Counted from the first letter of the stretch, positions 1-11,079 are shown. The stretch is DNA of 64,000 nt from Ambrosia x helenae (GCA_030844895.1 CM061233.1:94015719-94079718); one strand, 5' to 3'. Notes: a model not told the origin generated them from the sequence alone. Translations and numbers: made by a program.

Positions 1-862
1 TTAAGACAAAATGGTTAAACTAGTTAACTTTGGTCAACTTTCCTATAGAAAAACTTAACAAAACTAACTATACTAACTACAAGGGCCTGTTCTGCCAAAC
101 AATGAAACTTCAAAATTTGAATTCTGTTTTGTTCCTTCTGCACATTTCCGGCCAGAGGAGGTCGCCGCCGACGACCCTCCGGCGACCCGTGGCTTCCCAT
201 TTTAATGCCTTTAACACGTATTTAATGTACCAAAACGTTTCTCGTTCAAAATTAAACAACTTTGTATGATTAAACGTGGGTATAACGTGCATTTAAGGGG
301 GTTTCAAATCGAGTCCGGCAAGTGAAACGCCCGGAATTTTAATGGTGTTAATGATACGTTTTTCAACGAGATTATTATAAAACTTGAATATTTTTCACCT
401 CTGCACTCTTTTACAACACAAACCCAGCACATAATCGCACTCTAAACGACTTAATTCATTATTCAGTTGGTTAGTCATGTGTTAGTCATTATTCATAGGT
501 TTGGTTTTGAACGGATATTGCTTATTACATAATTGCAAATGGTACCGCACATGAATTGCTAAACACTTTTCCTACTATATTTATTCAAACAGGGTATGCT
601 CACCAATACATTTTGTATTGACCAAATCATTTTTTCGTACATGTTTCAGGTTCTTATGAGATTACTTCCAAGCGTTTGGAACATAGACTTAGATTGAGAT
701 TTCTGTAACTTTGTTTAGTTGCTAGTCATAATTGTTGTATTTCTTTTAATGAAATAAATTATTAAATTCAATGTATTCAAATTTACACTTCTAGTCCATG
801 AGCTATTGAACAATCGTCACTACGTGACACCTCGATGTTTCCGCCATCGGTGGGGTGTTACA
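1..862 (+). mobile_element. 5' LTR (partial, internally deleted) of LARD-like gypsy element
   Basis: Positions 1-453 match 4355-4803 and positions 451-862 match 17792-18204, both at about 98-99% by eye, so this is the same LTR as the 3' copy. The middle of the LTR (about 1.6 kb, including the tRNA-like module) is missing here, with the join at a TTA microhomology at 451-453. The LTR ends in TGTTACA at 862 and is followed directly by a primer-binding site, which fixes the orientation as plus. The true 5' end lies before the window. No coding capacity is seen. Confidence 0.9.
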
Positions 863-865
863 GAT

Positions 866-877
866 TGGTATCAGAGC
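866..877 (+). promoter_or_regulatory. Primer-binding site (tRNA-iMet type)
   Basis: TGGTATCAGAGC lies three bases after the LTR end. It is the standard primer-binding site, complementary to the 3' end of initiator tRNA-Met, in many plant LTR retrotransposons. It marks where minus-strand DNA synthesis would start. Confidence 0.92.
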
Positions 878-1078
878 CATGGTTATAGGGAATTAGGTTA
901 TTAGAATGCCTTTTAGCCTAGTCTATAACTAAGCTTACTTTCACGAGTCCTCTCGTTTATATTTCTCTTATTTCCTATTATTTTCTTTCAAGATATTTTC
1001 GTTATGATTATTTCTCGTTATTCTTTCGATATTTTGCTTGGCGAAGAAGACACTCGTATTCACAAACGAAACGATATC

Positions 1079-1319
1079 ACCAAGTTAGGAGTGACATCCA
1101 TACCTTGGTAATTAGTTTCACTCCTCTTTATGCTATTTATCTTAGGAATATATCTTTGAGATAGGAGCGACATCCACACCTCAAAGAGTATTTCCTTCAA
1201 AAAGAAACTTAACCACTAAGCTGGGAGTGAAACCCTTAACCTAGTGATTGGTTTCATTCCACAATCGTTTTCAAATTTGAAATACATATTTGAGTTAGGA
1301 GTGAAATCCACATCTCAAG
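1079..1319 (+). repeat. Array of four stem-loops with conserved 19-nt loop
   Basis: Four units have arms at 1079-1084/1104-1109, 1153-1160/1180-1187, 1214-1220/1240-1246 and 1290-1294/1314-1318. Each arm pair is complementary within its own unit (ACCAAG/CTTGGT, TCTTTGAG/CTCAAAGA, CACTAAG/CCTAGTG with one A-C mismatch, TTGAG/CTCAA), but the arms differ between units. The loop is exactly 19 nt every time, with a consensus close to TTAGGAGTGAMATCCAYAC. Changing stems with kept pairing argue for a folded RNA or a paired protein site. The place, about 200 bases after the primer site, would suit a packaging or dimerisation signal; that role is inference. Confidence 0.75.
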
Positions 1320-3058
1320 GATCTATTTCTACATCTCATTTTTAATCTCGCTAAAGTTTTGGAATTTACTAGTGATGGGGCACGTGCAATCTGGAAGGGT
1401 GAGCGCCTGTATCCTGAGTTTTCTGTCTAGGCCTGCATTTCGCATAAATCCCAATCAGACGAGGGACCCGTATGCCGACCTGGGAACCCTTGGGATGAGC
1501 ATTCACTTATAGGCTAAAGTACGCCCCCACAAGTCACTAGGAAATTTCAAATACTTGAGTTAGTCAAAGTTTCCTATGGAAAAAATTTCAATGTTTTACA
1601 TCATTGACATTTATGTTTGTTTATCATTTGAAGACTTAATTTAATCACTTGATGTTTCATATGCCATTATTCTCTGATCATTTGCTTTTGGATTCCTTAT
1701 CGTCATTATTAAAACTTTTTGTTCGTTATATTATCACATTAAAACTTACACTATATCACTTATGCTTTGTGACTTTTACCCTATAAGGTATTACTCTTTT
1801 TGCATTAAAACATTTTTATCCACGATTTAAGTTCTAAACTCTGTGTTTAACTCCGACCACATTTTGATTTTTGGAATGTTGCGTCATCAGTCAGTTAAAA
1901 TGAACATGGTTTTCTTAAACTTATTATTCAACCTGTTTTATATCTTCATGTTTATAAACTTACTTGATTGAAGTCACAATATATCCCTAAATTATGATTT
2001 TTGTACCCGCTTATGCACCCACAAGTCACTAATAACATTTCAATTACTTTAGTTAGTCAAAGTTTCCTATTGAAACAATCTCAATGTTTTATGATATTAA
2101 AATTTATGTTTGTTCATCATTTGAAAACTAAAATGATAAATTATGAATTTTCTTAAATATTGGTAATCTATTACATACGTTAATCTTATTATTCACGTCA
2201 TTTTAAATCTTGGTCTTTTAAAACACATTAGATTTATACATAGTTCATGAAATGGTTTCATTTTGCATTTTACAAACCTGTATTACATATTTTAAAAGTC
2301 AAATGTAAACCTTTTGTTTTCAAATGACATATCCAATATATATTTTCGGGAGAAATATGCAACTAATAATAAGCTTTATAACACTTTTCAAACTTGACAT
2401 CTCGTAATTATGAAGATTTTTCAAATGAACCTGTTTTGAATCTAAAACACTCTTCGATTCCTAAAAAGTTATCCTCATGCATTACTACTATCCTTTCAAC
2501 TATATCACAAAGTTCGAGCAAACTACGTTTTTGATTAACGGAAATTTATCTTGTTACACTCGCACTTTTCAGTTGCAAAACTTTTGGTCTAACAAAATAT
2601 CGTACATAACCTTATCAGGATGTTACTAATTGTCTTTTATCATATAATGCATATATGTAAAACTAACTAAATTTAAATCCTTATGTCAGTAGACTATACA
2701 TCTATTTTGCGTAATCTCATTTGCCGTAAACTTTATTATTTTATTCTTGCACCACTTTATTCATAGTTATTTCTAACACGTTATTTGTGATTGTTTTCAC
2801 ACTGCTTATTTGCAAGAGTTCAACTCGTTTACTTTCATTTTGTGCAATTGTGCGATTTACTCGATTTATATTATACTATTCTTTCAATCGAAATTTGACG
2901 CTATACTTATATACTTACATGAACGCATATTTTGTATGCATATGTTTTCCTGTTTGAGCAAAACCCTGTTATACTTTACATTATTTTGCTCATCATCATG
3001 GCCAACGAACATACTAGTTGATAACTCGTATGAGATCTAAGCCGGTGCCCACGTACGA

Positions 3059-3267
3059 CTCGGATTAGAGTATTTCTTCAATCCGAGGGGAACGGTGTAA
3101 ACCTCAAGGTCTATCAATATGAGTGTTTAGAGCCAACGATGTGAACAAAAGTTACCGGTTAAGGGTGAACCCGAAAGGGAAGAACCTCTAACCATGTCTT
3201 ATACTTACATGTTATTCTCATTACGGTTAAAGGGAAAATCCGAAAGGGAAGGACCTCTAACCATGTC
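3059..3267 (+). repeat. Leader hairpin and duplicated 45-bp hairpin segment
   Basis: CTCGGATT (3059-3066) pairs perfectly with AATCCGAG (3080-3087). Then a segment at 3154-3198 is repeated with changes at 3222-3267. Both copies open with GGTTA and close with TAACC, and both hold CCGAAAGGGAAG in the middle. The pairing is seen directly; any function is inference. Confidence 0.6.
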
Positions 3268-4017
3268 ATGATTAAACATTATTTCATTACAATAGATATT
3301 ATATATTGGTTGCACGCATTTATTTCATGTTAGGATCATGGAAAAGCATAACACCCTAGTGTAAGGTAAATCGATGATTACGGTCCGGAACGCAATCATG
3401 GGCTTACAGGTACATGCGGGTGGTGTGTAATTCTATTTAGGCTATTGGTAGACAATCAGTACGAGTCTAAAGTATCGGGAGTGTGGTGGGTCAGCTGCGG
3501 TACACCCTATATATAAGCATAAACGATACCGCGGGAACGGACTAGGAGTTTGACCAAGAACCTACCCATTACTTTATATTTACCTCGTCATTAGATCGTT
3601 AACAAATAGCTAACATTTTCGATAAGAACGTTCTTACACGAGCTTCAATTCATCTTCCTAGAGTCTTGGTCTTGACCATCCACACAGAAAACACAAACCT
3701 TGTATACTTTTACACTTTCGGTTATTTGGATTCCTATTGTATACTCTAATAACAGTTAAACAGAAACCTTTCTAAAGTAGGGGAGACTGCTTCGTCAGTG
3801 CTCTGCCCTCACCCGTTACACATTCCCAAAACTTTTCTCATTTAAACTCTCAACTTCCTAATCGCGGGTCAACTGTCAAAGATTTTGAAACTTTTATTTT
3901 GGATATTAGACAACTATTTTAAAATTTTGTCAAATCATAAATGATGAATTTAAAATAAAAAAAAATCTAGTTGACTTTTACAACGCCTTTTGTTTCATAG
4001 TAACCTTCACTTGAAAG

Positions 4018-4053
4018 AAATTTCGAGACGAAATTTTCTAAAGTAGGGGAGAC
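4018..4053 (+). promoter_or_regulatory. Polypurine tract with preceding hairpin
   Basis: AAATTTCG (4018-4025) pairs with CGAAATTT (4029-4036) around a 3-base loop. It is followed by the purine-rich AAGTAGGGGAGACTG that abuts the 3' LTR. Polypurine tracts prime plus-strand synthesis. The same hairpin-plus-tract layout, with different stem sequence, occurs in the Tekay-type element at 42620-42656. Confidence 0.85.
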
Positions 4054-6346
4054 TGTGACAATTGCACCTTGTACTATTAAGTTATATACAATTTTAGTCC
4101 ATCAATTATTTTAAAGTTTCACCCTTAGTTCTCATAAATTCTTATTTGATGTTATTTTAATTCTTCTTTTAAATATATATATATATATATATATATACGT
4201 TTTGAACATTTATTTGTTGACACCTAAAATGTACCTTAGTCGTATAATCAAGTGATATTATAAAATTCTAATTATAGAATTTTTTTTTATAAACTCATTA
4301 TGTTAATTAAGGTATTAACTTTATAAGTTCTAAAAATGTTAAGTTTATGAAGTTTTAAGACAAAATGGTTAAACTAGTTAACTTTGGTCAACTTTCCTAT
4401 AGAAAAACATAACAAAACTAACTATACTAACTACAAGGGCCTGTTTTGCCAAACAATGAAACTTCAAAATTTGAATTCTGTTTTGTTCCTTCTGCACATT
4501 TCCGGCCAGAGGAGGTCGCCGCCGACGACCCTCGGCGACCCGTGGCTTCCCATTTTAATGCCTTTAACACGTATTTAATGTACCAAAACGTTTCTCCTTC
4601 AAAATTAAACAACTTTGTATGATTAAACGTGGATATAACGTGCATTTAAGGGGGTTTCAAATCGAGTCGGCAAGTGAAACGCCGGAATTTTAATGGTGTT
4701 AATGATACGTTTTTCAACGAGATTATTATAAAACTTGAATATTTTTCACCTCTGCACTCTTTTACAACACAAACCCAGCACATAATCGCACTCTAAACGA
4801 CTTAGGAGCTAAAAAAATCGGCCACATAGTGTTCGGCCGTACTTCTTCTTTTTGAGCCATAAAACGCGACTGTAAGTTCTATTTCATCAAGCCGTTTTGT
4901 TATTCTTTTCATTCCGATCAAAAGCCCCATGAATTTGATGGTTAATCATGTGTTATTTTAGTTTTATTGATTTAGGTTCTAGGGTTAGGGTTATAGGAGA
5001 TTGGGGAAGAAGATGATGGATACTTAACATATTATAAATATTTATGGTTTCAATTAAAATTAACAAACATGGTCCATGGTCTAGTGGTTAAGTCACAAGC
5101 ACTCTGAATTAGAGGTCAAGGGTTCGAACCTTACAGCAGCCCTCTTCCTTTTATATTTTTTTATTTTAGTTACTTTGTTTATTTCTAATAAATTCACATA
5201 GTATTGTTTGAATATTTAAATATTCATAATAAATTCATTTTTGCTCCAAAAATTATAAAATTTTAGGAGTAGCTTCTTGACACCATAAAGAAAATTATCC
5301 CACTTTTATTTTCTGGAAAATGTTTTATTTTTATATTTTTATTGAATTAAATTGTTTTAATCATATTTAATTGATTAAAAATTCATTTTTAATGATTTTA
5401 ATCTCAAACTTTTTGTGAAACTATTTCTAATCAATATGAACTGAAATAAAAATATTTGGTTCAGAAAACATTTATTTTTATTAATTTTCCTATTTTTAAT
5501 CATTTAAACATGATTTAATCTCATTAAATCAGTTTTAAATATAAATAAGTTTATAAAATTATGGGAAAATTATTTTCATTAATTTACATCAGAAAGTATC
5601 TATTTTCTATAAATATAGTATTTTTGGATCATGTCTTGAATTACTAGTCTTATTTATGTTTAAATAGACATATTAATCATTTATTTATTTATACTAATTA
5701 ATATCTATTTTATAAATATTTTTCTTTTAAAATAGAAATATTATTATGATGGAAAGTCTTAGTTGAATCATTGTGTCACTCATAATTATTTATTTATACA
5801 TTTTTGATTATTGTATTTATTTAGTTAAAGTAATTAACTACGTTATTTTGTCTCAATTATTCAAACATAAGTTTCATCTAAACATTAAATTGGTAATAAA
5901 TATATTAAATAAACCACATTTACAAATTTCGATATATTATTTTTGACATACAACTTTTATATTAATCCAATTTATCATAAAACTCTAATTCCCCAAATCG
6001 ACTTAGCAAAACCCTAATGCCTTAGATCCTAGTTACCTTAGTCTCTTAGACTTTTCTCTTATTAGTATTCTATTACGTTATAGGTTGAATTCCTCGGAAT
6101 TCCCATTACTTAGCTCACGACCGCTTAAGTGGATTTTGATCGCTTTCTCAAACTGTGAGTATATCTTTCCCCTTTTTACTGTTTTACTATTCTGGGGTGA
6201 CTCATGTACTTACTATCAAGTTTCTATTTCTTTTACTAAATGCAATTCTCATGTGTGTGTTTGCTTTATGTTAATTGGTGTGTCTATGACTTGTCAAAAT
6301 CATTAACCGCTGGGCGGCCTAGCATTTCAATGAATAGTACTATGGT
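4054..6346 (+). mobile_element. 3' LTR of LARD-like element, first part
   Basis: The LTR begins TGTGACAATT right after the polypurine tract and runs until the Sirevirus insertion, ending in the target duplication ATGGT (6342-6346). It resumes at 17743. The total LTR length is about 2.75 kb. It matches the 5' LTR at 1-453, and its 3' half also matches the solo LTR at 53618-56394, for example around 5215-6340 against 54780-55935. It holds an (AT)n run near 4172-4196 and a tRNA-like module near 5077-5131. No protein gene is present. Confidence 0.92.
5077..5136 (+). other. tRNA-like module (A box and B box) inside LTR
   Basis: TGGTCTAGTGGTTAAG at 5077-5092 fits a tRNA D-arm/A-box, and AAGGGTTCGAACCTT around 5118-5132 forms a perfect T-arm with the B-box GGTTCGAACC. 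The spacing suits a Pol III internal promoter. The acceptor stem does not close, so it is not a working tRNA gene. The solo LTR has an equivalent module at the same relative place (54630-54683), with both boxes kept but a different spacer. Confidence 0.65.
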
Positions 6347-7043
6347 TGTTGGATCAGTATATTGCTCTTTTGTTGAACTTGCTAGTTGACACTTAAGTGT
6401 TTAGCAAGTTCTTGATGAGTGATAGCACAGCGGAATGTTTATAAGTTTAAAGCTACACTTATCAACAGGAGTTATTACTCCCCCTGGATTCAAGAACTAA
6501 TAAATGATAAGTGTTTATTGAGAATCTAAGTATTGAATGAGAATGAAATACTTTGACAGATTCTTAATAAACACGAAATGGAAATAACAATAATAAGTGT
6601 TGAAGGATTTCTTGTATTAAAATCAATGTCTAAAACAGAGGGATGAACCCTTCTATTTATAGACTTTACAAATACATGAACCTTGCCAAAAGCAAGTTCA
6701 GAAACAAGTTGCAACAAGTTGCAGTCTTGGAACTTGTACATAAAGCAAAAAGAAACATTAAAGTAATAAACTACTGATATACAAAAGGCGGTGGAAAAGA
6801 TCTTCTGTAAGTACTGATGAATGACAAACTACTGATTAGTAGTTTGTCTTCAGTAGTTCTTCAGTAGAAGTGTCTGGTTTGAACTTCAGAACTTCTGATG
6901 ACTTTCTTCTTCAGTACTTCTGAATCTCTTCTTCAGCAGTTTGATCCTTCTTCTTCAGCAGTTCTATACTTAGAATATTTTGATAGAAGTGAATTAGACT
7001 AAGGTTTGCAAAAGTGATTTCACCAATCCTTTTTGTCCTAACA
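6347..7043 (-). repeat. 3' LTR of Sirevirus-like element
   Basis: On the minus strand it runs TGTTAGGACA...ATCCAACA. It carries the TATA-like TATAAATA (minus) at 6654-6661 and several copies of the AACTNCTGA word between about 6760 and 6970. Five substitutions separate it from the right LTR. Confidence 0.95.
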
Positions 7044-7053
7044 ATCTCCCCCT
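7044..7053 (-). promoter_or_regulatory. Polypurine tract of Sirevirus-like element
   Basis: Read on the minus strand, AGGGGGAGATTG directly precedes the 3' LTR. A G-rich tract of this type is usual in Sireviruses and other plant copia elements. Confidence 0.85.
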
Positions 7054-7084
7054 GGATTGATGAAGCCAAAACCTTACTAATTCC

Positions 7085-10000
7085 TTATTGTTCTTTTCTG
7101 TCCTTCACAATTTTCCATATTCCTTTGAACATGGAATTCTTGAGCTGGTTCAGTTGATCATCAGTAAGAGACCCTTTCTGTGGTTCCAAGTGTTGGATTG
7201 TAAGCAGGTCTTTGGTTGATAGTTTCTTCAGTTCATTCATCGACCTATATGCCCTGCTTGTCTGATCTCTTCTTGTCACAAGTACTGAGTTGTTATCAGT
7301 AAAGGACCATCTGATGATTGGTACTTTAGACTTGTCAAAGTCTGCAGTGTAGGGAACCATGGTGGTACCCTGGGTTTCTCCTGAGTGTTGAATGTTTTCA
7401 ACTTCAGTGACTCTCAGGTGGGATTCACTTCCCTGCTGTTGTTCCATCACATTAGGTATCTGAAATGTTGGCAAATGATGTTCAGTTACTACCTTGGTGT
7501 GCAGTTTGTCTGTGATGGTCTTCTGGATTTGATATGCAAAGGTGGAAGGATCCCTGAATTGTGTGAGCAGAGGCTTTTCTTCTATATCAAAATCAGAATG
7601 GACTACTGTACTACCTTCTAGTAGTACCATCCTGAAATCAGTCTTCACTTTCTCCTCTAATTTCTTTCTTTGTGTAGCTGGTCTTCTTTGAACACCAGAA
7701 GTTCTAACTACTGAAGTTGAAGCTTCAGCAGTTTGAAACTTCTCTGGATTAGCAGCCCTTGCAGCCTTATATTTTCTATATGTGTCCACCAATCTTTCTT
7801 CTTTCCATTTGGACACTGAGGCTTTTGAACCATAACCATTAGCTACCAGTTCTTCTATCATCTGAGCTCTCTTGGCCTTTGTGTCTTTACTTGTTGCAAG
7901 TTTATCTGCAATAAGTTGAGCTCTTCTTGTCAGCTCTTCCACAGAGAGTCTCTTCAATGTGTGGGCTTTGATTTTGCTGTTCTTTATAATGTAAGACATC
8001 AGTTGATGTCTTTTGTCTTCTTCAGCAATCTAATCTAGGCTAGCCTGCCTTTGGAGTTCAGCTTCATAAGCCTGAAGTTTTTCTTCATGGCTTAGATCTA
8101 AGTCATCCCTTTCTTCCAGTGTTTTCCAGATCTGATCTTCTCTGGCCTTTTTTTAGGCTGCCACTAAACTCTTCTCAAGTAGTTCTGCTGATTGAGAGAT
8201 TGGAGAAGGGTTTAGCACAGTCATTGTGGTAACTGTTGTAGTAGGCTTAGTAGGAGCAGAAGTTGGTTGAATAGGAGCAGTTGATCTGGAAGGGTCAGCA
8301 GTTTGAGTCTTGGAAGTGTTAACTTCTGATGGGTTGACAACTTCTGAAGGTTTGTCAACTACTGAAGGATTGTCTTCAGTACTTTCTGATTCTTCATCAG
8401 AACTTTGGCCATCAGAGGTTTCTTCATTGTGCCCTTGGGATTCATCAGACTTTTCAGCATCTTCTATTTCTTGAATAGAGACACCAAATTGTTGGGCTAG
8501 TTTTTCTTTTCTGGCTTGATTCTTCTGATCTCTTTCAAGGATAGCCACTCTTGCCCTTATCCTGGCTTCGAATGACTCCTTAGGTTCCCTAATTTTCTCC
8601 CCCTTTTTGGATTCATCAAGTTTGGAAGTTGAGGTTTGGGAGAATTGACCTGTAAGATGAGCAATCTGTTTGCTGTTGTAGTCAATCTTGTTGGACAGAT
8701 CGTTCATCTTTGTCTTGATCACTCCAAATTGGTTCTTGATTGACAGCTCCAAGTCAGCTGTGTATGTTTGGAAGTGATTCTTGATGAGAGTGTTCATCAT
8801 GTGGTACAGGGGACCATTTGGGCTGCATAGCTGGTTCATGTCTATGCTTGTTTGCCCAGGGAATTGGGTAGGCATTTGTAGTGAGGGGTGTGTTTTTGGG
8901 TGATCTTCTTGTTGTACAGAAGATGCCACTCTAGGGGAATCATGGATTGAGTGGGCTTTAACCTGAGATGGTGTGACTAGCTTCTTGAGCTTAGAGACAC
9001 CAGGTGCAGGACCTTCACTTGTAGCCGTCAATTCAGTTGTTTGGTGTTTTTAAACATCATCCAAATCAATGGAATCATCTGAATCCCTGATTACATCCTC
9101 AATGAGGACTGTATCAGTTACATCATGAGCTGAGCCCAACTCAGTTGTCTCATGTACCTCTTGTTCTTGGTTCAGAGGATTTCCTACCTCAGGCATTAAG
9201 CCTTCATCAGTAGTTGCCACAGTTGAGGTCTTAGCTATGTTACTTCTGTCCTCAGGTCCACCACTGGGTGGTAAATGAGTAGTAGCAGCCTCAAAAGTAC
9301 CAAAAGTTTCTAAGTTTGGGCTTAGAGACTCTGGTTCATCCTCATCTCTTTGGTTAGGGCTTTGAGTGTCCACATCCATGTCACTTTCTGAGGCTAGGTC
9401 CCCTGTTTTATGTGGTTGATGGGGACTGACATGTGTAGATGGGACTTTCTCTTTTAGCCCAGAGAGAAGTTTGGCTATTTCAATGTCTGGTTCAGAAATT
9501 TGGGGTGCTGGTTCAGTAGTTTGGGCAGTGGGTTCAGCAGTTTCAAAAGAAGAGTAAATTGGAATAGTTTTCCTAAGTCTTTTTCTTTTGAAAAGGATTG
9601 TTATTGGTGCTCTTGGTGGTCTTTGAGATGGATGAGACTGAGAGGATGTTTCAGTCACATCTTTAACAAGTGCAGATTGCACAATAGGTTGTTCAGGCAT
9701 CTCAACCTCCTGAACAGCTTTTCTTTTGGGTTTGGTGGGTTTTTGTTTTGTTATCTTGGGTTTCTTGGCCTTTGGTGGAGTAGGTTTGGAAGATGAGGGT
9801 TCCATGGGGACTGGTTCTGGTTCCCCTTGGTCATCTTCTGGCCAAGCAGCCTGTTTGTTGTGCCTTGAGTATGCTTGTGAGGTTAAGGGTTTCAAAATTT
9901 CAGTTTTACCCACAAGCACCTCATTACCCAGTTCAGATATTATGCATTGCATAATGAACCTTGGATATAACAAAAACTTTTTCTTAGTGTTATTGTGATG

Positions 10001-10549
10001 TAACACCAACTCATTAAAGAAAAGTTTTGATGCCCTGAAATTTGTTTAATTCACTATAGAATGAAATATTGGTTGAAAGGTTGAGGGCATCTGGTCATAA
10101 GACCCTGTTTTAGGACTCAAGCACATAATAATATAATGAAACAAAAGTTTATATTTTGGTTCAAAATACTTTTTAAAGATAGTAGCTTGTGAGAGAGTAC
10201 CTTGATAACCACACTCAGTCATGGTTAGGTGGATTGCAGAGTTGTCAAACTTCTCAGGGGCATTCACATCATTCAACCCCAGTCTGTCTGCAAGTATGGC
10301 CGGTGTAATGGCCATTTGTCTCCCTTTAATTGTTGAGTTGAGGGAGATAACTTCATCATCCACCATCACTGTCTCAGCATTAGCCCAGAACTCATTGAGA
10401 GTTTCAGGATGTATTGGTGGGTCTATTGTGAGAGCGGTGAAATATTGGGATTTGACGACGAGATCAATGATCTCATCGTATCGGGACCAGCCTTCTTGTT
10501 TTTCTAAGTAGGCTCTGAGATTGTGTCCCTGTTTAAGAACTAAAGCCAT
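7085..10549 (-). pseudogene. Extra (envelope-like) ORF of Sirevirus-like element, four in-frame stops
   Basis: All of 10549 to 7085 is open in one minus-strand frame (about 1,155 codons) apart from four stop codons: TAA at 10046-10048, TAA at 9050-9052, TAA at 8153-8155 and TAG at 8030-8032. No frameshift is needed. It starts with ATG at 10549. The first ~170 residues are a compact, hydrophobic-patterned domain; a motif KKKFLLYPRF follows the first stop, as in extra ORFs of this lineage. The middle is low complexity, rich in Pro, Ser, Thr and Glu; the last ~300 residues are charged and helical. No clear signal peptide or membrane anchor is seen, so 'envelope-like' is only the family label. 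A 0.5-kb spacer separates it from pol, so it cannot be a simple read-through of the pol stop. Another reading is a separate plant-retrotransposon accessory ORF of unknown role. Confidence 0.75.
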
Positions 10550-11079
10550 GTGGTTTTGTGTGTGTAGATGAATCGAACAGTGTTTTGTGTTGCAGGTTCA
10601 GGGGTTTGAGAGCTTTCTTGAGAGAGAAGGAGGGAATTTTTGTGTTTGAATGGATAAGTGTTGAAAAAAGATATTTATCAGAAGTTTTTAACCGCTTGGA
10701 TATTCTTTATTAGAAGTTTTAAACCGCCTAGGTTAAAAATCTCTTTATCAGAAGTTTTAAACCGACTAGGTCAAACTTCTGATGATGGGAAAAGTCAGAT
10801 TTGCCCTTTTTGACTAAACTGCTGATGAAGAATTATCTTCATCAGTAGTTCCCATTTTCTCTTTAGCAGTTTTGAACAGCTGATGAGAAAATTTTTATAA
10901 ATACTTTATTCATAACTTCTGAAGGTTGTTTTATCAGAAGTTAATCACTTTTTAGAAAATATCCCCATACTGATGTTTTGGTCATCAGTAGTTTCTCTCT
11001 TTTCAGAAGTTTTTCAAGTTTTTGAAAACAAATGTAAGTGAAAAATAAAAAATTTGTGCAGAAAAATAAAGAGAAACAC
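10550..11079 (-). repeat. Spacer between pol and extra ORF with AACTNCTGA motif array
   Basis: About 530 bp without coding. Between 10675 and 11015 I count around 13 copies of the word AACT(T/A/G)CTGA or its complement, in both orientations, such as TCAGAAGTT and AACTGCTGATG. Three copies are followed by TTTTAAACCG-like sequence. The region could hold a promoter for the extra ORF; that is inference. Confidence 0.65.

Larger units (their letters stand above)
863..4053 (+). mobile_element. Non-coding internal region of LARD-like element
   Basis: This 3.2-kb stretch lies between the primer-binding site and the polypurine tract of the same element. No gag, protease, reverse transcriptase or integrase motif is visible in any frame; the longest open frame is only 76 codons and looks random. 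A large structured internal region with complete LTR signals but no proteins is the definition of a LARD (large retrotransposon derivative), which would need enzymes supplied in trans. The gypsy-style sequence before the 3' LTR (AATTTCG..CGAAATT followed by a purine tract) suggests a Tekay/Del-like helper. It contains the stem-loop array at 1079-1319, further hairpins at 3059-3267, and an early second purine tract near 3775-3791. Otherwise it is AT-rich and featureless. Confidence 0.8.

Noticed and set aside
30..292. Short ORFs on both strands at 30-292, repeated at 4384-4645
   Set aside because: They lie wholly within the LTR, have no domain and are broken differently in the two LTR copies.
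4980..5000. TTAGGGTTAGGG-like telomere repeats in the LTR (also near 54530)
   Set aside because: Only two units, and they sit in conserved LTR sequence; not a telomere array and not the plant TTTAGGG repeat.
5077..5136. A functional tRNA gene
   Set aside because: A and B boxes are present but the acceptor stem does not pair; the same applies to the other tRNA-like modules.
9500..9998. Plus-strand ORFs opposite the extra ORF
   Set aside because: They are complements of the Pro/Thr/Lys-rich minus-strand coding sequence.
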